Made by a program: the position numbers and the translations under genes. A stretch of DNA of 64,000 nucleotides from an uncultured Erythrobacter sp. (lineage in GTDB: Bacteria > Pseudomonadota > Alphaproteobacteria > Sphingomonadales > Sphingomonadaceae), in NCBI GenBank assembly GCA_947502305.1, contig CANMZA010000002.1:186001-250000 (forward strand), read 5' to 3'. Each line of letters starts with the position of its first letter. Position 1 is the first letter of the stretch. This document shows positions 45,883 through 54,951 of the stretch, in pieces. Below the pieces are notes generated by a model that had not been told where the DNA came from, made no database searches, and saw nothing but the letters and a program-made list of their open reading frames with translations.

Positions 45883-47310
45883 TTATGCGACCACGCTGTC
45901 TTTCTTGACCGTGATCACCTGAGGATAGGTGAATTCTTTGAGGCCTTCTTTGCCATATTCAGCGCCAAAGCCCGATTGCTTGTGTCCGCCAAACGGTGCG
46001 AATGGCGAAAGGTGCAACGCTTCATTGACCCAGACGGTGCCGGTTTCCAGCTTCTCTGCCATTTCGACACCCTTGTCGGTATCCGCAGTCCAAACCGCAC
46101 CGGCGAGGCCGTATTCAGAATTGTTTGCCCGCGCGATGACCTCTTCTTCGGTCGAAAATTTCATCAGCGGCATAACCGGTCCAAATTGCTCTTCAGCAAC
46201 AATCCGCGCGTCTTCTGGCGGGTTGTCCAGGATGGTCAGCGGCACAAAATAGCCCGATCCAGACGGATCTTTGTCGCCGCCCAGCAGGAATTTATAGCCA
46301 TTGTCCTTGGCGTCTTCGATCAGTTCCAGAACGCGGTCATATTGTTTCTTGTTCTGGATCGGGCCGACGCCTGTCCCTTGCTGCGCGCCGTCACCCACGG
46401 TCACGTTCTTCGCATAGTCCGCAATCGCCTGTGACAATTCATCATAGATGTCTTCGTGGATATAAACCCGCTTGGCCGCGATGCAAATTTGGCCCGCATT
46501 GCTGAAACTTGCCCAGAACAATTGCTCGGCAACTTTCTTGGGATCGGCATCCGGCATTACGATCGACGCGTCATTGCCGCCCAATTCCAATGTGATGCGT
46601 TTGAGGTCGGCGCTGGCGCCTTCCATGATTTTCTTGCCCGTCGCGGTGGAGCCGGTGAAGGTGATTTTGTCGATATCGGCATGCGATGTGATCATCGGCC
46701 CCAAATCATCTTCGCCGGTAATGATGTTGACGACGCCCGCAGGCACTTTGTCGGCAATCAATTCTGCGATGCGAAGCGTGGTTAGCGGCGTAAACGGCGA
46801 TGGTTTCAGCACAATGGTGCAGCCCGACAACATTGCAGGCGCGATTTTTTGAACGGCCATCATGACCGGGAAGTTCCACGGCACAATCCCGCCAACAACA
46901 CCAACCGGGACGCGGCGTGTGCGGCTGAGGCGCGCATCGCTGTCTTCCGTGATTTCATCCGCCAATTCGAGCGTCGATTGCGCGGCGCTCATGCCAGCCG
47001 CGCCGTAAATTTCGCCCTTCGCCTGATCATGCGGTTTGCCCTGTTCGCTCGTCAGCAGCCGGTACAGCTCATCCGCGTTTTCTTTGATCGCGCCAGAAAT
47101 CGCCATGATCGCGGCGCGGCGTTCCTCAATCGGAGTGTTTTTCCACGTCTTGAATGCTGCGCGTGCGGCGGCGACGGCGCTGTCCAATTCGCTCTGACCG
47201 CAAGCAGGGACCTGACCGATCACTTCTTCATTGGCGGGATTGACCACATCGAGCCATTCGCCGGTGGCGACCATCTCGCCATTGATGAGGTTTTTGTATT
47301 GAGTGACCAT
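45883..47310 (-). CDS. NAD(P)-dependent aldehyde dehydrogenase (succinate-semialdehyde-type)
   Basis: The product of 475 residues is an aldehyde dehydrogenase. It has GGIVPWNFPVMMAVQKIAPA, FTGSTATGKKIME and LELGGNDASIVMPDAD with the general-base Glu. The catalytic Cys is near residue 276 in NAGQICIAAKRVY, and AEEQFGPVMP follows. I chose the ATG at 47310, seven bases after AGGAGAG. The closest sense is of short-to-medium aldehyde or semialdehyde oxidation; I cannot fix the substrate. It is divergent from the glutathione transferase gene. Confidence 0.93.
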   Translation of the reverse strand: MVTQYKNLINGEMVATGEWLDVVNPANEEVIGQVPACGQSELDSAVAAARAAFKTWKNTPIEERRAAIMAISGAIKENADELYRLLTSEQGKPHDQAKGEIYGAAGMSAAQSTLELADEITEDSDARLSRTRRVPVGVVGGIVPWNFPVMMAVQKIAPAMLSGCTIVLKPSPFTPLTTLRIAELIADKVPAGVVNIITGEDDLGPMITSHADIDKITFTGSTATGKKIMEGASADLKRITLELGGNDASIVMPDADPKKVAEQLFWASFSNAGQICIAAKRVYIHEDIYDELSQAIADYAKNVTVGDGAQQGTGVGPIQNKKQYDRVLELIEDAKDNGYKFLLGGDKDPSGSGYFVPLTILDNPPEDARIVAEEQFGPVMPLMKFSTEEEVIARANNSEYGLAGAVWTADTDKGVEMAEKLETGTVWVNEALHLSPFAPFGGHKQSGFGAEYGKEGLKEFTYPQVITVKKDSVVA

Positions 47311-47558
47311 GGTACTTCTCTCCTGTATCCCGTGAGGGGTTTGTCTCTTGCGCATCAAAATGGAGCTTCATGCGCGAAAATCAATCGTAACACTTTGCAT
47401 GCAGGTTAGCTTTTATAGACCGCCGCTGCTCCTATCAGTTGCGGCATATATGATTGAGCGCCTGCCTGAATTGCCCGCCTATCTACGTCGCCCCCTACCT
47501 ACGTTGCAATCCGCAACTCGCATAGTATCAAGGCGCACAATGAGGAGAGAGACCCACT

Positions 47559-48263
47559 ATGTCTGAACCAAAACCCGATATCGTCATCTATGGCAGCCCC
47601 GTTTCCCCCTTTGTGCGCAAGGTTGCAGGCGTGTGCATCGAAAAAGACGTGCCCTATGAAATTGAGGGCGTGAATGTCTTTGACCCGCCGGAATGGTTCA
47701 CGGCCATCTCTCCTATGAAACGTATCCCGGTCATGCGCGACCGTTCCATCGCAGAGGAAGGTGTTGACGGGACCATTGCCGATTCGTCTGCAATTTGCGC
47801 TTATATCGAACGCAAGCACCCCTCTCCCAGCCTCTATTGCGGCGATGCCTTTGCGCATGGCCGGGCGCTATTCTTAGAAGAATATGTCGACACATCTTTG
47901 GCGATGGCGGGCGGCCTTGGCATTTTCCGCCCGATCTTCTTTTCTGTGACCGCGGGCAAAGAGCCAGACGTCGCCAAAGCGAAAGAGACATGGGCAAACA
48001 CATTGCCGCCAATCTTTGCGACTTTGGACAAAGCGCTGGAGGGGCGTACTTTCTGCGCCGAAGACAGCATTTCGATTGCCGATATTTCGGTGACCTGTGT
48101 GCTGATGCAAATCGCATTGGTCGCGGAAATGCCGCTGGGTGACTATCCCGCGCTGGCCGCGCATTATGAGATGATGGCAGCGCGCCCGTCTATCGCTGGA
48201 CCGTATGCAAAGGCCGACAGGATGATCCGGAAAGCCTTGCCCGAGCGGTTTGACCTGACCTAA
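47559..48263 (+). CDS. Glutathione S-transferase family protein
   Basis: The 234-residue product has a thioredoxin-like N-domain with YGSPVSPFVRKVAG, the cis-Pro in KRIPVMRD and the glutathione-carboxylate motif DSSAICAYIE, then a helical C-domain with the N-capping SIADISVTCVLMQI. The substrate is unknown. GAGGAGAGA precedes the ATG. The 248-bp divergent gap to the aldehyde dehydrogenase shows no clear regulatory element. Confidence 0.9.
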   Translation: MSEPKPDIVIYGSPVSPFVRKVAGVCIEKDVPYEIEGVNVFDPPEWFTAISPMKRIPVMRDRSIAEEGVDGTIADSSAICAYIERKHPSPSLYCGDAFAHGRALFLEEYVDTSLAMAGGLGIFRPIFFSVTAGKEPDVAKAKETWANTLPPIFATLDKALEGRTFCAEDSISIADISVTCVLMQIALVAEMPLGDYPALAAHYEMMAARPSIAGPYAKADRMIRKALPERFDLT

Positions 48264-48318
48264 GGCGCACCGTGAGTTTTCAGGGTGCAAAACCACGAAT
48301 AAGGAACAGCCGAGTTTT

Positions 48319-49200
48319 ATGGCCAAGGATTGGTGCATCGGAATTATCGGGGGCTCTGGCCTCTATGATATTGAGGGGATCGAGGATGAGCAGTGGCTCA
48401 TGATCGACACCCCTTGGGGTGAGCCGTCTGATGAGATCCTGTGCGGCCGGATCGGCGATGTAAAAGTTCGCTTCTTGCCGCGCCACGGACGGGGACATCC
48501 GATCAGCCCGTCTGAGCTCAATTCGCGCGCCAATATTGATGCGCTCAAACGCGCCGGTTGCACCGATATTTTGGCCATTTCCGCTGTCGGTTCGTTGCGC
48601 GAGGAATTGGAGCCGGGACGCTTCGTGGTCGCCGAACAATTCATCGACCGCACCGTCCACCGGGCCTCCAGCTTTTACAGCAGCGGGTTTGTCGCGCATG
48701 TCTCAATGGCCGACCCGGTCTGCCCGCGCCTGTCGCAAATGGCGGCCAAGGCGGTCACAGCGTGCAAAGGCAAAACCGCGACCGGCGCCACCTATCTGGC
48801 GATGGAAGGTCCGCAATTTTCCACCCGCGCGGAAAGCCGGATGTATCAGGCATGGGGCGCAGACATAATCGGCATGACGGCGATGCCAGAGGCGAAACTC
48901 GCCCGCGAGGCCGAACTGCCTTATGCGCTGATCGGGATGGTGACGGATTATGATTGCTGGCGCGTCGATGAAAACGGCGTTGGCGATGCCGTTGATGTGA
49001 CCCAAGTGGTCGCACAGATGCAGGAAAACGGCCAATTGGCGCGCGAGACTGTGCTGAAATTTATCGAGAAACTGCCAAAGACACGCAAGGCTTCCCCGAT
49101 TGACACGGTGCTCGATGATGCTGTGATCACCGCTCCGGAAGAGCATGATCCGCAAGTGGTCGCCAAATTGGACGCGGTGGCTGGCCGGATCTTGGCCTAA
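48319..49200 (+). CDS. mtnP: S-methyl-5'-thioadenosine phosphorylase
   Basis: The enzyme splits methylthioadenosine, a by-product of polyamine and autoinducer synthesis, into adenine and methylthioribose-1-phosphate. The 293-residue product shows GIIGGSGLYDIEGI, FLPRHGRGHPISPSELN, ISAVGSLREE and MEGPQFSTRAESRMY, all typical of the PNP/MTAP type. Active-site Asp pair positions fit VTDYDCWR. It converges on the YciI-like gene with a 4-bp overlap. Confidence 0.96.
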   Translation: MAKDWCIGIIGGSGLYDIEGIEDEQWLMIDTPWGEPSDEILCGRIGDVKVRFLPRHGRGHPISPSELNSRANIDALKRAGCTDILAISAVGSLREELEPGRFVVAEQFIDRTVHRASSFYSSGFVAHVSMADPVCPRLSQMAAKAVTACKGKTATGATYLAMEGPQFSTRAESRMYQAWGADIIGMTAMPEAKLAREAELPYALIGMVTDYDCWRVDENGVGDAVDVTQVVAQMQENGQLARETVLKFIEKLPKTRKASPIDTVLDDAVITAPEEHDPQVVAKLDAVAGRILA

Positions 49201-49490
49201 TCGTCTTTCCAGCGGCCCCGCACCGGCTCAAACCGATCAACCCGGATTGATTGCCACACGCCGCCGGTCACATAGGGATCGTCATTGACCGTGGCGCGCG
49301 CGGCGGCTTCGTCTTCTGCCTCGATGATCAAAACCGATCCGACAAAATCCCCTTTGTCATTCATAAGCGGCCCGGCGACCGCGTAATTGTCGGTGTGCTG
49401 CGCCATAAATTCGCGCTGCGCCTTTTTGTGGATCGCGCGCAATTTATCGCTGTGTTCGCCGTCACGGCAATAGAAGCAAAACAGGGCCAT
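49197..49490 (-). CDS. YciI-like protein
   Basis: This 97-residue protein begins MALFCFYCRDGEHSDKLR and has a ferredoxin-like YciI fold pattern with SVLIIEAEDEAAARATVNDD and DPYVTGGVWQSIRVDRF, including the His/Asp positions typical of the family. The biochemical role of most members is unclear. It overlaps the mtnP stop on the other strand. Confidence 0.88.
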   Translation of the reverse strand: MALFCFYCRDGEHSDKLRAIHKKAQREFMAQHTDNYAVAGPLMNDKGDFVGSVLIIEAEDEAAARATVNDDPYVTGGVWQSIRVDRFEPVRGRWKDD

Positions 49491-49598
49491 AAGCGCAGAC
49501 TAACATAAGACGGCGATTTTGGAACACTCACTTTGCTTGATCGCGCGCAAATGCGGGTCCAAATGGGCGCGATCAAAGCGACTCGTCAAACGACGCTA

Positions 49599-52500
49599 AT
49601 GAAAGGAATATCCATACCCGTGACCAGCCCCGTTTTGCCGTCAGGCGCTCTTTTTTCTACGGCCCATTTTATCGACCGCAGCGAATTGCGACGCGCCTAT
49701 CGCGCCGAAGAAAACGCGTGTGTGGATCAGCGGCTCGAACAGGCGGCGCAGGCGCGCAAAGTGAGCGGGAAAGCGGCGGCCTTGGCGATTGAGCTGATCG
49801 AAGGCGCACGGGCCCACAAGGCCAGCGGGATTGACGCATTCTTGCAGCAATATGGCCTCGATACAGAAGAGGGCATCGCGCTGATGTGCTTGGCAGAAGC
49901 GCTGCTGCGTGTGCCGGATGATGAAACCGCCGATGCCCTAATCCGCGACAAAATCGGCGAAATCGACTGGGCGGAACATTTGGGCGAAAGCTCCTCCACC
50001 TTCGTCAATGCGGCGACCTTTTCGCTCATGCTGACTGGTGAGGTTTTGGAACAACCGCATGAGCAGCAAACCGGTTTGGGCGGCACCTTAAAACGCACCA
50101 TGAACCGCGTGGGCGAACCGGTGATCCGCAAAGCAACCTTGCAAGCCATGCGCATTTTGGGCGGACAATTTGTGTTTGGCCGAACCATTGACGAAGCGCT
50201 GAAACGCGCAAAGCCAGAGCGCGCAAAAGGCCTCACCCACAGTTTCGATATGCTGGGCGAGGCGGCGATGACGTTCGCCGATGCTGAGCGGTACCGGATC
50301 TCTTATGAAGCCGCGATTGATCGGCTGGCGCGAGAGGCAAGCGGCGGTGTCGGCCCTTCGCCGGGTATCTCCGTCAAATTGTCCGCCTTGCATCCCAAAT
50401 ACGGGTTCCTGCATGCAGCAGAAGCGCGCGCCGATATTGTGCCGATTGTCAAAGCGTTGGCGATCAAAGCGCGCGATGCCAACATCCATTTCACCATTGA
50501 CGCCGAAGAAGCCGAGCGGCTGGAAGTCTCGCTCGACATAATTGAGACGCTGGCAGGCGATGACGACTTATTCACCCGCGAAGATGGATCGCGCTGGGAA
50601 GGGTTTGGCCTGGCCTTACAAGCCTATCAGAAACGCGGCGTGCCGCTTTGTGATTGGACCGCCAAATTGGCGCGGCGCCATGGGCGCAAATTGTTCGTTC
50701 GGCTGGTGAAGGGCGCGTATTGGGACACCGAGGTGAAGCTCAGCCAAGTGGGCGGCTTCGATGATTTCCCGGTCTTCACGCGCAAAATAGCGACCGATGT
50801 ATCCTATCTGGCTTGCGCGGCGCGCTTGTTTGAACATGACGATGTGATCCGCCCGGCCTTTGCAACGCACAACGCTTATACGGTTGCGGTGGTGAAGGAA
50901 TTGAGCGGCGGCAGGCCGTTCGAATTTCAACGCCTACACGGCATGGGCGAGGAAGTGTTTGATGCGCTTCATAAGCTCGAAGGCAACAATCCCTCCCCGG
51001 TGCGCATTTACGCGCCGGTCGGCGGGCATAAGGAATTGCTGGCCTATCTGGTGCGCCGATTGCTGGAAAACGGGGCAAACACATCCTTTGTAAACCGCAT
51101 GGGCGATGCCGATGTGCCCGCCGCCGATTTGGTCGGCGATCCCGTGGCGGAACTCGCCGCGATACACCCGCGCCGCAATCCGGCGATTGCCCTGCCCAAG
51201 GATATTTTGGGAGCGGATACTGGCGGCCGGCTGAACAGCGCCGGGGTCGATCTCGCTGATCCCTTGGTCCTCGGCCCGCTGCAAGACAGGCTGGATGCGC
51301 TCAAGACGTTGCAATGGCGCGCGGAGCCTACCTTCCCCGCCGAAGAGCCCGGCGAAATCGCACCGATCACAATGCCGCATGATCTGTCGCAAGAGGTCGG
51401 CACACGCCGCGATGCCACCGAAGAAGAAGTCGAGGCCGCCTTCACCCGCGCCGCCGCCATTCAACCGGGCTGGGATGCGTTGGGCGGGGCGAAACGCGCT
51501 GTGTTGCTGGAGGAAGCCGCCAATCTGTTTGAGGCGCATACCGATGAATTCTTGTCGCTGTGCCAGAGAGAGGCGGGCAAGACTTTGCTCGATGGTATCG
51601 CTGAGCTGCGTGAGGCTGTGGATTTCCTGCGCTATTATGCAGCAGAAGCGCGGCGGCAATTTGACGCGCCGATCCATTTACCCGGGCCAACCGGTGAAGA
51701 GAACACGTTGCGGATGCACGGGCGCGGTGTGTTTGCGACGATCAGTCCGTGGAATTTCCCGCTTGCGATCTTTATCGGCATGGCCTCAGCAGCTTTGGCC
51801 GCTGGCAATTGCGTGATTGCAAAACCCGCCGAACAAACGCCGTTGATCGCCGCGCTTGCGGTGAAATTGTGCCACGCGGCGGGCATCCCGCCAGAGGCGT
51901 TGCAGCTGATCCCCGGTGCCGCTGATGTTGGCCAGATGATTACCAGCGACCCGCGCCTTGCCGGGGTTGCCTTTACCGGATCGACCGAAACCGCGCGGCT
52001 GATCAACCAATCGCTTGCCGGGCGCGATGGCCCGATCGCCACGTTGATTGCGGAAACTGGCGGGCAAAATGCGATGATCGTCGACAGTTCTGCTTTGCCA
52101 GAACAGGTGGTGCGCGACGTGCTGGCCAGTGCATTCCAAAGCGCGGGCCAACGCTGTTCCGCTTTGCGAGTGCTGTATCTGCAAGACGACGTCGCCGATG
52201 AAATGCTGGAGATGATCCGCGGCGGGTTTGAGGCTTTGCATATTGGCGATCCGGCTTTGCTCGAAACCGATGTCGGTCCGGTGATTGATCCCGATGCTCA
52301 GGCCGCCTTGGAACGCCACGTTGCACGGCGTGAGGCAAGCGGACACCGCGTGTGGCGGCGCGAAATGGCGCCTTATACCGATGCGGGCTGTTTCGTTGCG
52401 CCCAGCATTATCGAGATCACCTCGATCCTTGATCTGAAACGGGAGAATTTCGGCCCGGTATTGCATGTGGCGCGGTTTAAAGCGGAGGATCTGGGCCAAG

Positions 52501-52790
52501 TGATCGCCGATATCAACGCCACCGGATACGGCCTCACTCTAGGGCTGCACAGCCGTATTGAGGCCACCAAGAGTTTCATCCAAGAGCGCGCACGGGTGGG
52601 CAATTTTTACGTCAATCGCAATCAGATCGGCGCAATTGTCGAAAGCCAGCCGTTCGGCGGCGAAGGTTTGTCAGGCACCGGACCCAAAGCGGGCGGCCCG
52701 CATTACCTCGCCCGGTTTGCGACAGAACGCGTCACATGCATCGACACCACGGCGGCGGGCGGCAATGCCAGCCTGCTCGCCAGTCTGTGA
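49599..52790 (+). CDS. putA: Bifunctional proline dehydrogenase / delta-1-pyrroline-5-carboxylate dehydrogenase
   Basis: PutA oxidises proline to glutamate in two coupled steps. The product of about 1063 residues has the proline dehydrogenase barrel (RLVKGAYWDTEVKLSQVGG near 367, then FQRLHGMGEEV) and an aldehyde dehydrogenase domain (TISPWNFPLAIFIGM, LIAETGGQNAMIV). Its catalytic Cys in SAGQRCSALRV is near residue 853. No ribbon-helix-helix DNA-binding domain is present at the N-terminus, so it should not repress its own gene. The start is uncertain: the ATG at 49599 or the GTG at 49620, which has AAAGGA upstream. Confidence 0.95.
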   Translation: MKGISIPVTSPVLPSGALFSTAHFIDRSELRRAYRAEENACVDQRLEQAAQARKVSGKAAALAIELIEGARAHKASGIDAFLQQYGLDTEEGIALMCLAEALLRVPDDETADALIRDKIGEIDWAEHLGESSSTFVNAATFSLMLTGEVLEQPHEQQTGLGGTLKRTMNRVGEPVIRKATLQAMRILGGQFVFGRTIDEALKRAKPERAKGLTHSFDMLGEAAMTFADAERYRISYEAAIDRLAREASGGVGPSPGISVKLSALHPKYGFLHAAEARADIVPIVKALAIKARDANIHFTIDAEEAERLEVSLDIIETLAGDDDLFTREDGSRWEGFGLALQAYQKRGVPLCDWTAKLARRHGRKLFVRLVKGAYWDTEVKLSQVGGFDDFPVFTRKIATDVSYLACAARLFEHDDVIRPAFATHNAYTVAVVKELSGGRPFEFQRLHGMGEEVFDALHKLEGNNPSPVRIYAPVGGHKELLAYLVRRLLENGANTSFVNRMGDADVPAADLVGDPVAELAAIHPRRNPAIALPKDILGADTGGRLNSAGVDLADPLVLGPLQDRLDALKTLQWRAEPTFPAEEPGEIAPITMPHDLSQEVGTRRDATEEEVEAAFTRAAAIQPGWDALGGAKRAVLLEEAANLFEAHTDEFLSLCQREAGKTLLDGIAELREAVDFLRYYAAEARRQFDAPIHLPGPTGEENTLRMHGRGVFATISPWNFPLAIFIGMASAALAAGNCVIAKPAEQTPLIAALAVKLCHAAGIPPEALQLIPGAADVGQMITSDPRLAGVAFTGSTETARLINQSLAGRDGPIATLIAETGGQNAMIVDSSALPEQVVRDVLASAFQSAGQRCSALRVLYLQDDVADEMLEMIRGGFEALHIGDPALLETDVGPVIDPDAQAALERHVARREASGHRVWRREMAPYTDAGCFVAPSIIEITSILDLKRENFGPVLHVARFKAEDLGQVIADINATGYGLTLGLHSRIEATKSFIQERARVGNFYVNRNQIGAIVESQPFGGEGLSGTGPKAGGPHYLARFATERVTCIDTTAAGGNASLLASL

Positions 52791-52833
52791 TCGGCTTGCA
52801 ATCGCTGACATTTGCTCCTTAGATGAAAGTTCT

Positions 52834-53376
52834 ATGATCAAAATATTGCCTCGGTTTTTGACCCACCTCCTTACCATTGCTGCGCTTTTTTGGAGCGGCG
52901 CGGCGATGGCAGAGGTGAAAGTTCACTTCCACAGTTTCAACGGATCGGTGCTGTTTGGCCGGTACCCCCACACATTCGTAGTGTTTGACGGCACGCTGGA
53001 TGCAACGGGTGCACCGGTGAATGAAAATTATGGCTTTACCGCCAGATCGGCGGCGGCGGCGGCGACGCGCGATTGGGTTCAGCATCTCGTGGAAAGCGAA
53101 CCGCAACGCTACATCCGCAGCACCAACCGGCATTTTTCAATTACGCTTACCGATGTGCAATATTTCGCGATGGTGCGCGAAGTGCGGTCATGGAAGGATG
53201 AGCCCGGCAATCGCTACAGCCTTGATGAACGCAATTGCATTCATTTTGTCGGACGCATGGCGCAAATGGCGGGTCTGCGGGTGGAATATCCCGGCAACAT
53301 GCTGCGCCGTCCGAAAAAATGGCTCAACCACATCACCACGTTAAACCCGCAATTGGGCGCGCAAATTGTTGATTGA
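52834..53376 (+). CDS. Secreted protein with LRAT/NlpC-like Cys-His signature
   Basis: The 180-residue product has a Sec signal peptide (about residues 1-26, ending AAMA). The mature part has FGRYPHTFVVFDG with His46 and then RNCIHFVGRMAQMAG with Cys135. His before Cys and the NC-x-HFV pattern are reminiscent of circularly permuted NlpC/P60 proteins (LRAT-like, NC-E-HFV). It may therefore be a papain-like amidase, peptidase or acyltransferase acting in the envelope. This is a motif-level resemblance only. It lies 43 bases after putA and may be co-transcribed. Confidence 0.6.
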   Translation: MIKILPRFLTHLLTIAALFWSGAAMAEVKVHFHSFNGSVLFGRYPHTFVVFDGTLDATGAPVNENYGFTARSAAAAATRDWVQHLVESEPQRYIRSTNRHFSITLTDVQYFAMVREVRSWKDEPGNRYSLDERNCIHFVGRMAQMAGLRVEYPGNMLRRPKKWLNHITTLNPQLGAQIVD

Positions 53377-53497
53377 GCATCGGGTTTGCAGCCGATGATC
53401 TGGGTTTCGCGAAACAAACCCTTCCGCGCCAAAGACTCTTCCGGATAACCCAAGAGCCGCACTTGCCCGGCCCCGGCCCTTTGCGGGATTATGGGCC

Positions 53498-54052
53498 ATG
53501 GCGATTCTTTCCGACAAATGGATCCGTGAGCAAGCGCAAACCAGGGGGATGATTGAACCCTTTGTCGAGGCGCAGCGCCGCGAAGGCGTGATCTCTTACG
53601 GCCTCAGCTCCTATGGCTACGACGCCCGTGTCGCGCCGGAGTTTAAGATTTTCACGAATGTGAATTCCTCAACCGTTGACCCGAAAAACTTCGACGAAGG
53701 CAGTCTGGTCGACCGCGAGACCGATGTCTGCATCATTCCGCCAAACTCATTCGCGTTGGCCAGGACGGTCGAATATTTCCGCGTGCCAGAGGACGTGCTG
53801 GTCATCTGCCTTGGCAAATCAACCTATGCACGGTGCGGGATTATCGTGAATGTCACTCCGCTCGAACCGGGTTGGGAAGGGCACGTTACGCTCGAATTTT
53901 CCAACACGACGCCGCTGCCTGCGAAGATTTACGCCAATGAAGGCGCGTGCCAGTTCCTATTCCTCAAAGGCAATGAACGGCCCGAAGTCACCTATGCCGA
54001 CCGCGCGGGCAAATATATGGGCCAGCGCGGCGTAACGCTGCCCCGGCTTTAA
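53498..54052 (+). CDS. dcd: dCTP deaminase
   Basis: Dcd converts dCTP to dUTP for thymidylate synthesis. The 184-residue product has [17 protein letters not shown] near the N-terminus, [20 protein letters not shown] and the C-terminal [14 protein letters not shown], all characteristic. The catalytic Glu lies in [16 protein letters not shown]. Length is normal. The thioesterase gene follows nine bases later. Confidence 0.97.
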   Translation: MAILSDKWIREQAQTRGMIEPFVEAQRREGVISYGLSSYGYDARVAPEFKIFTNVNSSTVDPKNFDEGSLVDRETDVCIIPPNSFALARTVEYFRVPEDVLVICLGKSTYARCGIIVNVTPLEPGWEGHVTLEFSNTTPLPAKIYANEGACQFLFLKGNERPEVTYADRAGKYMGQRGVTLPRL

Positions 54053-54061
54053 GCCGCGCCA

Positions 54062-54850
54062 ATGACACTAGCGAAATTTCCATTCTGGCGGGTCGTCCCG
54101 GGCAATCGCGCGAGCGAATATATTTTGCCCGTCATGCCGCCCGCAACGGTAGGGCCAGAGGGCGCGCCGCATGTAATGGGCGGGGTCGCATTAGCAGCGG
54201 CGATTGATGCAATGGAATTGGCGAGCGAATTGCCAATCCTATGGGCCAATATCCAATTTCTCAGCCCGACACAGCACGCAGAAGAGCTCACCATACGTTG
54301 CGAGCAATGCGGCGGCGGGCAATCTGTTGGCCAATGGATGGCAGACATCCAAGTCAATGGACGCCCAACCCACCGGATCAACGCGGCCCTAGGCGCGCGC
54401 GAACCTAGCGAACAGACAGTGTTTGCCAGCATGCCAGACCTTCCCGGCCCAGAAGATTGCCCGCCAAAGCCGATAGAGCGCTTTGGCGCACCTGGCAGCC
54501 TGTATGATCAGGTTGAAATGCGCATCGCGCGCAGCGACCCAGATCGCGGAGTCGAGGCGGTGTGGACCCGCAACACCTCAGACTTTGCCAATGATGCCGG
54601 TTGGTTAGCCACGGTCTCTGACTTTTTTCTGGGCGCGCATCCCGGCAGTTGGGGCGGATCAAGCCTCGATGCCACATTCCGCTTTATCCAATCCGCGCCG
54701 CCGGGATGGGTTCTTTCGGTGACAGAAATGGCGGCCTTTGATCGCGGCGTGGCGCATGGCAGCGCGCGTCACTTTGCCGAAGACGGCACCTTGCTGGCGA
54801 TTTCCAGCCAGACCGGCGTCCTGCCAAGAGTTCCGCGCGAAGCGATGTAA
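54062..54850 (+). CDS. Acyl-CoA thioesterase-like protein (TesB-type double hot dog)
   Basis: The 262-residue product resembles TesB-type thioesterases. The first hot-dog half has MGGVALAAAIDAMELASEL and SPTQHAEELTIRCEQCGGG, and the second has FANDAGWLATVSDFFLGAHP and SLDATFRFIQ. No signal peptide is seen. It probably hydrolyses an acyl-CoA in the cytosol; the substrate cannot be inferred. It follows dcd closely. Confidence 0.85.
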   Translation: MTLAKFPFWRVVPGNRASEYILPVMPPATVGPEGAPHVMGGVALAAAIDAMELASELPILWANIQFLSPTQHAEELTIRCEQCGGGQSVGQWMADIQVNGRPTHRINAALGAREPSEQTVFASMPDLPGPEDCPPKPIERFGAPGSLYDQVEMRIARSDPDRGVEAVWTRNTSDFANDAGWLATVSDFFLGAHPGSWGGSSLDATFRFIQSAPPGWVLSVTEMAAFDRGVAHGSARHFAEDGTLLAISSQTGVLPRVPREAM

Positions 54851-54951
54851 GCTAGCCCGATCATTCGGCCCATCAACCGGGGGCCGAACATGATCCCTTT
54901 TGACTCTCAGCCCGCACCGCCCCATGCCCTCCTGCAAAGGAGAAATACGTC

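Noticed and set aside
48264..48300. Terminator hairpin after the glutathione transferase gene
   Set aside because: A short GCACC/GGTGC stem is present but the loop is long and there is no T-run.
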